This document shows, piece after piece, positions 7,995-16,010 of a stretch of 64,000 bases of DNA. Each line of letters opens with the position of its first letter. Positions within the stretch are counted from its first letter, which is position 1. The position numbers were made by a program, and so were the translations under genes. A model generated the notes under the pieces. It was not told the origin of the DNA. It made no database searches and saw only the letters and a program-made list of their open reading frames with translations. The DNA comes from Pseudomonas gingeri (GTDB lineage: Bacteria; Pseudomonadota; Gammaproteobacteria; Pseudomonadales; Pseudomonadaceae): assembly GCF_013386165.1 (NCBI RefSeq), contig NZ_JACAOS010000016.1, forward strand, positions 434,001 to 498,000. The letters run 5' to 3'.

Positions 7995-8350
7995 GAGAGT
8001 CGATTGGACAGTCGCTGCCCCCTATGAAAATTAGGGGGGGGAGGAAAGTCCGGGCTCCATAGGGCGGAGTGCCAGGTAATGCCTGGGAGGCGTGAGCCTA
8101 CGGAAAGTGCCACAGAAAATAACCGCCTAAGCGCTTCGGCGCCGGTAAGGGTGAAAAGGTGCGGTAAGAGCGCACCGCACGGCTGGCAACAGTTCGTGGC
8201 TAGGTAAACCCCACTCGGAGCAAGACCAAATAGGGTTCCAAGGCGTGGCCCGCGCTGGAACCGGGTAGGTTGCTAAAGATGTCCAGTGATGGCCATCGTA
8301 GAGGAATGACTGTCCTCGACAGAACCCGGCTTACAGATCGACTCTCCACC
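7995..8350 (+). ncRNA. rnpB: RNase P RNA (class A)
   Basis: This is the catalytic RNA of ribonuclease P, which matures tRNA 5' ends. The conserved CR-I block GAGGAAAGTCCGGGCTCC lies at about 8041-8058. The P4 partner region with ACAGAA (8106-8120, 8320-8326) and the 3' block AGAACCCGGCTTACAG are present, along with the GGTAAACCCC segment. The ends pair as P1: GAGAGTCGAT at 7995 with ATCGACTCTC at about 8338-8347. Exact 5' and 3' ends are estimated from that pairing. Position between rsmI and the dcw cluster is common in Pseudomonas. Confidence 0.95.
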
Positions 8351-8353
8351 TCT

Positions 8354-8555
8354 TTCCCTCCCTGCACGCAATCGCTGGCAGAAGCGCATTTGTAATACCG
8401 AAAAAATCTTACTCTTCACAAATCACTTTAACTTCCGCGCTCAAATTTCTGAGTGGCTTGAAGTTCGTCTCCGGAAACACTCTCCCGATTGTCGAATTAC
8501 CTCCTTTTATGCTCCTAAATCTCCGATCTGTAAGGCTTTTCCTTAAGACCGCGCC
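8354..8555. other. Gene-free interval between rnpB and the mraZ promoter
   Basis: About 200 bases hold no convincing reading frame on either strand. The sequence is AT- and pyrimidine-rich on the plus strand with repeated CTCC-type words (GTCTCCGG, ACCTCCTTTT, GCTCCTAAA, ATCTCCGAT between about 8467 and 8525). I see no tRNA, terminator hairpin or defined operator here. Confidence 0.5.
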
Positions 8556-8585
8556 TTGACGGTGTGGTGGGCGCATTCCTATAGT
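8556..8585 (+). promoter_or_regulatory. Sigma-70 promoter of the dcw cluster (Pmra)
   Basis: A -35 box TTGACG (8556-8561) and a -10 box TATAGT (8580-8585) are separated by 18 bases, placing the start of transcription near 8592. It lies about 70 bases before mraZ, and the first base of the MraZ repeats falls at the predicted start site. Confidence 0.8.
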
Positions 8586-8593
8586 GTGCGCAA

Positions 8594-8618
8594 GTGGAGG
8601 AAAGTGGCATGAAGTGGG
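8594..8618 (+). promoter_or_regulatory. MraZ operator: three GTGG repeats at 10-bp spacing
   Basis: GTGG occurs at 8594, 8604 and 8614, exactly one helical turn apart, between the -10 box and the mraZ start. MraZ is known to bind short tandem TGGG/GTGGG-type repeats with about 5-bp spacers upstream of its own gene. A partial unit (GTGT at 8584) and a full GTGG at 8564 keep the same phase. The arrangement fits autorepression of the operon by MraZ. Confidence 0.8.
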
Positions 8619-8659
8619 TTTTTTTGACGTAAAACGCTAATATTTGGAGAAACGCAGCT

Positions 8660-9115
8660 GTGTTTCGTGGAGCCAACGCCATCAGTCTCGATGCAAAGGG
8701 CCGTCTCGCTATGCCGAGCCGGTACCGTGACGAGCTCGATTCGCGTAGTTCCGGCCAACTGATCGTGACCATTGATGCCGTGGACCCCTGTTTGTGTGTG
8801 TATCCCCTCGATGAGTGGGAACTGATTGAAACCAAGCTGCGTGCGTTGCCGTCGTTGCGGGAAGAGAACCGCCGTCTGCAGCGCTTGCTGATTGGTAATG
8901 CCGTCGACCTCGAGCTCGACGGCAGCGGCCGTTTCCTGGTGCCGCCGCGCCTGCGCGAGTACGCGAAGCTGGACAAGCGCGCGATGCTGGTGGGCCAACT
9001 GAACAAGTTTCAACTGTGGGACGAGGACGCCTGGAACGCTGTATCGGCAGCGGACCTGGCGGCTATTCAACAACCGGGCGCGATGCCTGATGAACTGCGT
9101 GATCTGATCCTGTGA
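8660..9115 (+). CDS. mraZ: Transcriptional regulator MraZ
   Basis: MraZ is an AbrB-fold DNA-binding repressor of the division and cell-wall cluster. The 151-residue product has the two tandem MraZ domains: MFRGANAISLDAKGRLAMPSRY... and a second around GNAVDLELDGSGRFLVPPRL, each with the D-x-K/S-G-R loop used to contact DNA. The start is GTG, with GGAG at 8645 and a conserved N terminus. The stop overlaps the rsmH GTG (GTGA), so it is the first cistron of the dcw operon and probably controls itself through the GTGG repeats just upstream. Confidence 0.95.
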   Translation: MFRGANAISLDAKGRLAMPSRYRDELDSRSSGQLIVTIDAVDPCLCVYPLDEWELIETKLRALPSLREENRRLQRLLIGNAVDLELDGSGRFLVPPRLREYAKLDKRAMLVGQLNKFQLWDEDAWNAVSAADLAAIQQPGAMPDELRDLIL

Positions 9116-10059
9116 CTATTGATAGCGGCTTTAACCACATCACCGTACTGCTTGACGAAGCCGTCGAGGCTCTCGCCGTACGCCCTGATGGCTGCTATCT
9201 GGATGGCACCTTCGGCCGTGGCGGGCATAGCCGGCTGATTCTCAGCAAGCTTGGGCCGGGTGGCCGACTCCTCGGGTTCGACAAGGATCCTCAGGCGATT
9301 GCCACCGGGCAAGCGCTAGCGGCCGAAGACGGCCGCTTTGTCGTTGTACAGCGCAGCTTTGCCGAGCTCGGTTCGGAAATCGTCGAGCGCGACATGGCCG
9401 GCAAGGTCCAGGGCATCCTGCTCGACCTGGGCGTGTCTTCGCCGCAGCTCGACGATCCAGAGCGTGGCTTCAGTTTCATGAACGACGGTCCGTTGGACAT
9501 GCGCATGGACCCGTCCCGTGGCGTCAGTGCCGCCGAGTTCATCGCCAGCGCGCCGGCGGAAGAAATTGCCCGGGTCTTCAAGGAGTACGGCGAAGAGCGT
9601 TTCTCCGGGCGCATGGCCCGGGCCGTGGTCGAGCGTCGTGTCATCAAGCCCTTCGAGCGCACCGCCGACCTGGCTGAAGTGCTCAAGGTTGCCAACCCGG
9701 CCTGGGAAAAGGGCAAGAACCCGGCGACCCGTGCGTTCCAGGGCCTGCGCATCCACGTCAACAATGAACTGGGCGATCTGGAAACCGGCCTTGAAGCGGC
9801 GCTCGACGCCCTGGAAGTCGGCGGCCGCCTGGTGGTGATCAGTTTCCATTCGCTGGAAGATCGCATCGTCAAACTGTTCATGCGCCGCCTGGTCAAGGGC
9901 GAAAGCGACAACCTGCCGCGTAACCTGCCGGTTCGCCACCAGGCTTTCGAACCGCGGATCAAAGTGCACGGCAAGGCCCAGTTCGCCTCCGAAGCCGAGC
10001 TCAAGGCCAACCCACGTGCGCGCAGCGCCGTGATGCGCGTCGCGGAGAAGTTGCGGTGA
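9112..10059 (+). CDS. rsmH: 16S rRNA (cytosine(1402)-N4)-methyltransferase
   Basis: RsmH (formerly MraW) methylates N4 of C1402 in 16S rRNA, the same nucleotide modified on its ribose by RsmI, whose gene lies 1.2 kb upstream. The 315-residue product carries HITVLLDEAVEAL, the SAM-binding motif LDGTFGRGGHSRLIL, LLDLGVSSPQLDDPERGFSF and the C-terminal VVISFHSLEDRIVK, all family hallmarks. The GTG start overlaps the mraZ stop by 4 bases (GTGA), and its own stop overlaps the ftsL GTG the same way, indicating translational coupling. Confidence 0.96.
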   Translation: MTIDSGFNHITVLLDEAVEALAVRPDGCYLDGTFGRGGHSRLILSKLGPGGRLLGFDKDPQAIATGQALAAEDGRFVVVQRSFAELGSEIVERDMAGKVQGILLDLGVSSPQLDDPERGFSFMNDGPLDMRMDPSRGVSAAEFIASAPAEEIARVFKEYGEERFSGRMARAVVERRVIKPFERTADLAEVLKVANPAWEKGKNPATRAFQGLRIHVNNELGDLETGLEAALDALEVGGRLVVISFHSLEDRIVKLFMRRLVKGESDNLPRNLPVRHQAFEPRIKVHGKAQFASEAELKANPRARSAVMRVAEKLR

Positions 10060-10349
10060 GCAAGCTCTACGCCAAGCCACTTCCAGGCGGAAGCTTTTTC
10101 ATGTTCCTGCTGTTTATCGCCGTGCTGGTCTCCGCCATCGGCGTGGCCTACAGCGCGCACTGGAATCGCCAGTTGCTCAACTCGCTCTATAACGAGCTGA
10201 GTGTGCGCGACAAGGCCCAGGCCGAATGGGGTCGTCTGATCCTCGAGCAGAGCACCTGGACCGCCCACAGCCGGATCGAAACCCTGGCCACCGAACAACT
10301 GAAAATGCGCATCCCCAGCCCATCTGAAGTCAGGATGGTGGCGCCATGA
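10056..10349 (+). CDS. ftsL: Cell division protein FtsL
   Basis: FtsL is a small bitopic divisome protein that forms a complex with FtsB and FtsQ and activates FtsWI. The 97-residue product has a short cytoplasmic N terminus, one transmembrane helix at about 10-28 (FFMFLLFIAVLVSAIGVAY) and a periplasmic leucine-rich coiled-coil segment (LLNSLYNELSVRDKAQAEW). Length and position between rsmH and ftsI are diagnostic, as primary sequence is poorly conserved. GTG start overlaps the rsmH stop; the stop overlaps the ftsI ATG. Confidence 0.93.
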   Translation: MSKLYAKPLPGGSFFMFLLFIAVLVSAIGVAYSAHWNRQLLNSLYNELSVRDKAQAEWGRLILEQSTWTAHSRIETLATEQLKMRIPSPSEVRMVAP

Positions 10350-12085
10350 TGAAACTCGAAGGCGCACTTTATCCCTGGCGCTTCCGCGTGGTCCTTGGCG
10401 CGCTGGCGATCATGGTCGGCTATATCAGCTGGAAGATCGTCGACCTGCAGGTCATCGACCGGGCGTTCCTGATCGGCCAGGGCGATGCGCGCAGCATGCG
10501 GCATATCCCGATTCCGGCGCACCGTGGCCTGATCACCGACCGTAATGGCGAGCCCCTGGCCGTCAGTACCCCGGTGACCACGCTGTGGGCCAACGCCAAG
10601 GAAATGCAACTGGCCAAGGATCGCTGGCCGGCGCTGGCCATCGCCCTTGGGCAAGACCCGAAGCTGTTGACCGAACGCCTGGAGCAACAGGCCAACAAGG
10701 AATTCATCTACCTGGTCCGCGGCCTGACCCCGGAGCAGGGTCAGGCCGTGCTCGACCTCAAGGTCCCCGGCGTCTACGGCATCGAGGAGTTCCGGCGGTT
10801 TTACCCTGCTGGTGAAGTGGCGGCCCATATGGTCGGCTTTACCGACATTGACGACCACGGTCGCGAAGGGGTGGAACTGGCCTATGACGAGTGGCTGGCC
10901 GGGGTACCCGGCAAGCGACAGGTGATCAAGGACCGGCGTGGCCGGCTGATCAAGGATGTCCAGGTCACCAAAAACGCCAAGGCCGGTAAGCCCTTGGCGT
11001 TGTCCATTGACCTGCGCCTGCAATACCTGGCCAACCGCGAGCTGCGCAACGCCCTGGTGGAAAACGGCGCCAAGGCCGGCAGCCTGGTGATCCTGGACGT
11101 CAAGACCGGCGAGATCCTGGCGATGGTCAACCAGCCGACCTACAACCCGAACAACCGACGCAACCTGCAGCCGGCGATGATGCGCAACCGCGCGATGATC
11201 GACGTGTTCGAGCCGGGTTCGACCATGAAGCCACTCTCCATGAGTGCGGCCCTGGAAACCGGCCGCTGGAAGCCCAGCGATACGGTGGAGGTCTACCCGG
11301 GTACCCTGCAGTTGGGCAAGTACACCATTCGTGACGTGTCCAAGAGCGAAGGTCCGGTGCTCGACCTGACCGGCATCCTGATCAACTCCAGTAACGTGGG
11401 CATGAGCAAGGTCGCGTTCGATATCGGCGGCGAAGCGATTTTCCGCGTGATGCAGAAGGTCGGCCTTGGCCAGGACACAGGCCTCGGCTTCCCTGGTGAG
11501 CGGGTCGGCAACCTGCCGAACTACCGCGAGTGGCGCAAGGCCGAGACCGCGACCCTGTCCTACGGCTACGGCCTGTCGGTGACCGCGATCCAGCTGGTGC
11601 ACGCCTTCTCGGCCCTGGCCAACAACGGCAAGATCGTGCCGCTGACCTTGATCAAGACCGACAAGATTCCCGAGGGCACCCAGGTTATCCCGGAAAATGT
11701 CGCCAAGACCATGCAAGGTATGTTGCAGCAAGTGATCGAGGCCCCGCGGGGTGTCTGGCGTGCGAAAGTGCCGGCCTATCACGTGGCCGGCAAGTCCGGT
11801 ACGGCGCGCAAGACCTCGGTCGGCACCAAGGGTTATGAAGAGAACGCCTACCGTTCGCTGTTCGCCGGTTTCGGCCCGATGAGCGATCCGCGCTACGCCA
11901 TCGTGGTGGTGATCGACGAACCGAGCAAGGCCGGTTATTTCGGTGGCCTGGTTTCGGCGCCGGTCTTCAGCAAAGTCATGTCCGGCACCCTGCGGCTGAT
12001 GAACGTCATCCCCGACGACTTGCCGACAACGCCACAACAGCAGGCCATTGTCGCGCCTACCCCGGTTAAAGGAGGGCGTGGTTAA
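10346..12085 (+). CDS. ftsI: Peptidoglycan transpeptidase FtsI (PBP3)
   Basis: FtsI is the septal class-B penicillin-binding protein that crosslinks new peptidoglycan with FtsW. The 579-residue product has a short cytoplasmic tail, one membrane helix at about 12-32, the pedestal domain (HRGLITDRNGEPLAVS) and the transpeptidase domain. Its active-site motifs are visible: GSTMKP (Ser-x-x-Lys nucleophile), SSN in LINSSNVGMS, and KSGTARK. It is a principal beta-lactam target. It overlaps ftsL by 4 bases and shares one base with murE (TAATG). Confidence 0.97.
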   Translation: MMKLEGALYPWRFRVVLGALAIMVGYISWKIVDLQVIDRAFLIGQGDARSMRHIPIPAHRGLITDRNGEPLAVSTPVTTLWANAKEMQLAKDRWPALAIALGQDPKLLTERLEQQANKEFIYLVRGLTPEQGQAVLDLKVPGVYGIEEFRRFYPAGEVAAHMVGFTDIDDHGREGVELAYDEWLAGVPGKRQVIKDRRGRLIKDVQVTKNAKAGKPLALSIDLRLQYLANRELRNALVENGAKAGSLVILDVKTGEILAMVNQPTYNPNNRRNLQPAMMRNRAMIDVFEPGSTMKPLSMSAALETGRWKPSDTVEVYPGTLQLGKYTIRDVSKSEGPVLDLTGILINSSNVGMSKVAFDIGGEAIFRVMQKVGLGQDTGLGFPGERVGNLPNYREWRKAETATLSYGYGLSVTAIQLVHAFSALANNGKIVPLTLIKTDKIPEGTQVIPENVAKTMQGMLQQVIEAPRGVWRAKVPAYHVAGKSGTARKTSVGTKGYEENAYRSLFAGFGPMSDPRYAIVVVIDEPSKAGYFGGLVSAPVFSKVMSGTLRLMNVIPDDLPTTPQQQAIVAPTPVKGGRG

Positions 12086-13548
12086 TGTCCCTGAGCCTGA
12101 ACAAGATTTTTGCCCACGCCGGTCGAGATCTGCTGATTCGCGAGCTGGCGCTCGACAGCCGTAAAGTCCGTGCCGGCGACCTGTTCCTGGCGGTGCCGGG
12201 CGGCAAGGTCGACGGTCGCAACCATATCGCCGACGCCTTGCAACGTGGCGCGGCGGCGGTGGCCTACGAAGTCGAAGGCGCTACCGTGCTGCCGATCACC
12301 GACGTGCCGCTGATCCCGGTCAAAGGCCTGGCCGCACAACTTTCCGATATCGCCGGGCGGTTCTACGGCGATCCGAGTCGTCACCTGAATCTGGTGGGCG
12401 TAACCGGGACCAACGGCAAGACCAGCGTCAGTCAGTTGGTCGCCCAGGCCCTGGATCTGCTGGGCCAGCATTGCGGCATTCTGGGCACCCTGGGTACGGG
12501 GTTTCATGGCGCACTGCAAAGCGGCATGCTGACGACGCCGGACCCGATTGCCGTGCAGGCGAGCCTGGCCGATCTGAAGAAAGCCGGGGCCAAGGCCGTG
12601 GCCATCGAAGTGTCTTCCCACGGCCTGGATCAAGGTCGGGTGACCGCGCTGGCGTTTGATGTGGCAGTGCTGACCAACCTGTCCCGCGATCACCTGGATT
12701 ATCACGGCACCATGCAAGCTTATGGCGCGGCCAAGGCCAAGCTGTTCGGCTGGACCGACCTGAGCTGCCGGGTCATCAATATCGACGACGAGTTCGGTCG
12801 CCAGTTGGCGGCCGAGAAACATGAGTCGCGGCTGATCACCTATAGCCAGGAAGATTCCAGCGCCTACCTTTATTGCCGCGATGCTCAATTCAGCGACGAA
12901 GGGGTGCGTGCCACCCTGGTCACGCCGCAAGGCGAGCACCATCTGCGCGGCGCGCTGCTCGGGCGCTTCAACCTGAGCAACCTGCTGGCGGCGGTCGGCG
13001 CTTTGCTGGGCCTGAACTACCCGCTGGATGAAGTCCTGCGCGTGTTGCCACAGCTCGAAGGTCCGGCCGGGCGTATGCAGCGCCTGGGTGGCGGTACCCG
13101 GCCCCTGGTGGTGGTTGATTACGCCCACACCCCGGATGCCCTGGAAAAAGTCCTGCTGGCCCTGCGTCCTCACGCCAAAGGTCAATTGCTCTGCCTGTTC
13201 GGCTGCGGCGGCGACCGTGATCGTGGCAAGCGTCCGTTGATGGCCGAAGTCGTCGAGCGCTTGGCTGACGTGGCGCTGGTGACCGATGACAATCCGCGCA
13301 GCGAAGACCCCGCGCGGATTTTCGATGATATCCGCGTGGGTTTCGTGGCCGCGGACAAGGTCCGTTTTGTCGCCGGTCGCGGTCCGGCCATCGCCGAACT
13401 GATTGCCGGCGCGTCGGCCGATGACGTGATCGTCCTGGCCGGTAAAGGTCATGAGGACTATCAGGAGATCAAGGGCGAACGCCATGACTTCTCCGACCTG
13501 GTCGAAGCCACCAAGGCCCTGGATGCCTGGGAGGTTGCCCATGCTTGA
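12085..13548 (+). CDS. murE: UDP-MurNAc-tripeptide synthetase
   Basis: MurE adds meso-diaminopimelate to UDP-MurNAc-L-Ala-D-Glu in the cytoplasm. The 487-residue product shows the Mur-ligase ATP loop GVTGTNGKTSVSQL, the carbamylated-lysine region, and near the C terminus the DNPRSEDP motif (DDNPRSEDPARIF), which marks meso-Dap rather than lysine specificity. The ATG shares its first base with the ftsI stop. The last 8 bases overlap murF. Confidence 0.97.
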   Translation: MSLSLNKIFAHAGRDLLIRELALDSRKVRAGDLFLAVPGGKVDGRNHIADALQRGAAAVAYEVEGATVLPITDVPLIPVKGLAAQLSDIAGRFYGDPSRHLNLVGVTGTNGKTSVSQLVAQALDLLGQHCGILGTLGTGFHGALQSGMLTTPDPIAVQASLADLKKAGAKAVAIEVSSHGLDQGRVTALAFDVAVLTNLSRDHLDYHGTMQAYGAAKAKLFGWTDLSCRVINIDDEFGRQLAAEKHESRLITYSQEDSSAYLYCRDAQFSDEGVRATLVTPQGEHHLRGALLGRFNLSNLLAAVGALLGLNYPLDEVLRVLPQLEGPAGRMQRLGGGTRPLVVVDYAHTPDALEKVLLALRPHAKGQLLCLFGCGGDRDRGKRPLMAEVVERLADVALVTDDNPRSEDPARIFDDIRVGFVAADKVRFVAGRGPAIAELIAGASADDVIVLAGKGHEDYQEIKGERHDFSDLVEATKALDAWEVAHA

Positions 13549-14923
13549 GGCGATGAAACTCAGCGAAGTGGCCAGCGCCTTGTCGGCACGCCTGGTGGCG
13601 GCCGATGCCCGCTTCAATGGCGTGAGTATCGACAGTCGGGCGATTCAGCCGGGCCAGTTGTTTGTCGCGCTGACCGGGCCGCGTTTCGATGGCCACGATT
13701 ATCTCGACGATGTCGCCGCCAAAGGCGCCGTTGCCGCGCTGGTCGAACGTGAAGTGGCCGGCAGCAAGCTGCCGCAGTTGCTGGTCGCCGACTGTCGCCT
13801 GGCCCTGGGTCAGTTGGGGGCGCTGAACCGTGCCGCCTTTACCCAACCGGTGGCGGCCATCACCGGCTCCAGCGGCAAGACCACGGTCAAGGAACTGCTC
13901 GCGAGCATCCTGCGGACCCGTGGTCTGGTCCTGGCCACCCGCGGCAACCTGAACAATGAACTGGGTGTGCCGCTGACCCTGCTCGAACTGGCTCCGGAAC
14001 ACAGTGCCGCGGTGATCGAGCTGGGGGCTTCGCGCGTTGGCGAGATTGCCTATACCGTCGCCATGACCCGGCCCCAGGTCGCGATCTTGAACAATGCCGG
14101 AACCGCCCATGTCGGCGAGTTCGGTGGCCCCGAGAAGATCATCGAGGCCAAGGGCGAGATCATTGAAGGGCTGCCGGCCGATGGCGTCGCGGTCCTCAAC
14201 CTGGACGACAAGGCTTTCGGCATCTGGAAAAACCGTACCGCTGGTCGAAAAGTCCTGAGTTTTGCCCTCGAAAATACCGCTGCCGACTTCCATGGTGGGC
14301 AGATTTCCCGCGACCCGCGTGGCTGCCCGGGCTTTCAGTTGCACAGTCCGCTGGGCACTGCCCGGGTCCAGTTGAACCTGCTGGGCGGCCACAACGTCGC
14401 CAATGCCCTGGCCGCTGCGGCCGCCGCCCATGCCCTTGGCGTTTCCCTGTCGGGCATCGTCGCCGGGCTGGAAGCGGTGCAGCCGGTCAAGGGGCGTGCG
14501 GTAGCGCAATTAGCAATCAATGGCATTCGTGTCATTGACGATACATACAATGCCAACCCTGCCTCAATCGCGGCCGCCGTTGATATACTCGCCGGCTTTT
14601 CCGGCCGCACCGTTCTGGTGCTCGGAGATATTGGCGAGTTGGGCGAGTGGGCGGAGCAAGGACATCGTGAAGTAGGCGCTTATGCCGCCGACAAGGTTTC
14701 AGCGCTGTATGCGGTGGGACCACTGATGGCTCATGCCGTCAACGCCTTTGGCCCACACGCCCGTCATTTCGCCACCCAGGCTGATCTGATCGAGGCGCTG
14801 GGTGCCGAGCAAGACACTGATACCACCATTTTGATCAAGGGTTCGCGCAGCGCTGCGATGGAAAACATCGTGGCGGCTTTGTGTGGGCCCGCTTCTGACG
14901 AACACAAGGGAGAGAAGCATTAA
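13541..14923 (+). CDS. murF: UDP-MurNAc-tripeptide:D-Ala-D-Ala ligase
   Basis: MurF attaches D-alanyl-D-alanine to complete the cytoplasmic pentapeptide precursor. The 460-residue product carries the ATP loop AITGSSGKTTVKELL, the NNELGVPLTLLEL segment and VIDDTYNANPASIAAA, typical of MurF. I start it at the ATG at 13541 (MLEAMKLSEVASAL), which overlaps the end of murE by 8 bases; the second Met at 13553 is a possible alternative. An upstream start inside murE is not credible. The stop shares a base with the mraY start. Confidence 0.96.
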   Translation: MLEAMKLSEVASALSARLVAADARFNGVSIDSRAIQPGQLFVALTGPRFDGHDYLDDVAAKGAVAALVEREVAGSKLPQLLVADCRLALGQLGALNRAAFTQPVAAITGSSGKTTVKELLASILRTRGLVLATRGNLNNELGVPLTLLELAPEHSAAVIELGASRVGEIAYTVAMTRPQVAILNNAGTAHVGEFGGPEKIIEAKGEIIEGLPADGVAVLNLDDKAFGIWKNRTAGRKVLSFALENTAADFHGGQISRDPRGCPGFQLHSPLGTARVQLNLLGGHNVANALAAAAAAHALGVSLSGIVAGLEAVQPVKGRAVAQLAINGIRVIDDTYNANPASIAAAVDILAGFSGRTVLVLGDIGELGEWAEQGHREVGAYAADKVSALYAVGPLMAHAVNAFGPHARHFATQADLIEALGAEQDTDTTILIKGSRSAAMENIVAALCGPASDEHKGEKH

Positions 14924-16005
14924 TGCTGCTGCTGCTAGCGGAGTACCTGCAACAGTTTCACAAAGGCTTTGCGGTCTTTCAGTACCTGACCCTGCGCGGG
15001 ATTCTCGGGGTGCTGACCGCACTGTCTTTGTCGCTGTGCCTGGGTCCCTGGATGATCCGCACTTTGCAGAACCGTCAGATCGGCCAATCCGTGCGTAACG
15101 ATGGCCCGCAATCGCACCTGTCCAAGTCCGGTACGCCGACCATGGGCGGTGCCTTGATTCTTTCGGCCATCGGCATCAGTACCTTGCTCTGGGCCGACCT
15201 GCACAACCGGTATGTCTGGGTGGTCCTGTTGGTCACCCTGCTGTTCGGCGCCGTCGGCTGGGTCGACGATTATCGCAAGGTGATCGAGAAGAACTCCCGG
15301 GGTCTGCCGAGCCGCTGGAAGTATTTCTGGCAGTCGGTGTTCGGCCTCGGCGCCGCGATCTTCCTGTTCATGACCGCGCAAACCCCGGTGGAAACCACCC
15401 TGATCGTGCCGATGCTCAAGGATGTCAGCATCCCGCTGGGTGTCGGCTTCGTGGTCCTGACCTACTTCGTCATCGTCGGTTCGAGCAACGCGGTCAACCT
15501 GACCGACGGTCTCGACGGCCTGGCGATCATGCCGACGGTGATGGTCGGCGGCGCACTGGGGATCTTCTGCTACCTGTCGGGTAACGTGAAGTTCGCCGAA
15601 TACCTGCTGATTCCTTATGTCCCGGGCGCGGGCGAGCTGATCGTGTTCTGCGGTGCGCTGATCGGTGCCGGCCTGGGTTTCCTCTGGTTCAACACCTATC
15701 CGGCCCAGGTCTTCATGGGCGACGTCGGCGCCCTGGCGCTGGGCGCGGCCCTGGGCACCATTGCGGTGATCGTTCGCCAGGAAATCGTCCTGTTCATCAT
15801 GGGCGGTGTGTTCGTGATGGAAACCCTGTCGGTGGTGATCCAGGTCGCTTCCTTCAAGTTGACCGGCCGCCGCGTGTTCCGCATGGCGCCGATTCACCAC
15901 CACTTTGAACTCAAGGGTTGGCCCGAGCCACGGGTGATCGTCCGTTTCTGGATTATCACCGTGATCCTGGTGCTGGTCGGCCTTGCCACTCTGAAGCTGA
16001 GGTAA
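14923..16005 (+). CDS. mraY: Phospho-MurNAc-pentapeptide transferase
   Basis: MraY moves phospho-MurNAc-pentapeptide onto undecaprenyl phosphate to make lipid I at the inner membrane. The 360-residue protein has about ten transmembrane helices. It carries the Asp-Asp catalytic loop GWVDDYRKVI, the NLTDGLDGLA loop with the metal-binding Asp, and the histidine-rich loop PIHHHFELKGWPE near the C terminus. The start overlaps the murF stop (TAATG). Confidence 0.97.
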   Translation: MLLLLAEYLQQFHKGFAVFQYLTLRGILGVLTALSLSLCLGPWMIRTLQNRQIGQSVRNDGPQSHLSKSGTPTMGGALILSAIGISTLLWADLHNRYVWVVLLVTLLFGAVGWVDDYRKVIEKNSRGLPSRWKYFWQSVFGLGAAIFLFMTAQTPVETTLIVPMLKDVSIPLGVGFVVLTYFVIVGSSNAVNLTDGLDGLAIMPTVMVGGALGIFCYLSGNVKFAEYLLIPYVPGAGELIVFCGALIGAGLGFLWFNTYPAQVFMGDVGALALGAALGTIAVIVRQEIVLFIMGGVFVMETLSVVIQVASFKLTGRRVFRMAPIHHHFELKGWPEPRVIVRFWIITVILVLVGLATLKLR

Positions 16006-16010
16006 AGCAC

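Noticed and set aside
10187..12037. 616-codon minus-strand frame opposite ftsI
   Set aside because: Shadow frame; ftsI has all three penicillin-binding motifs on the plus strand.
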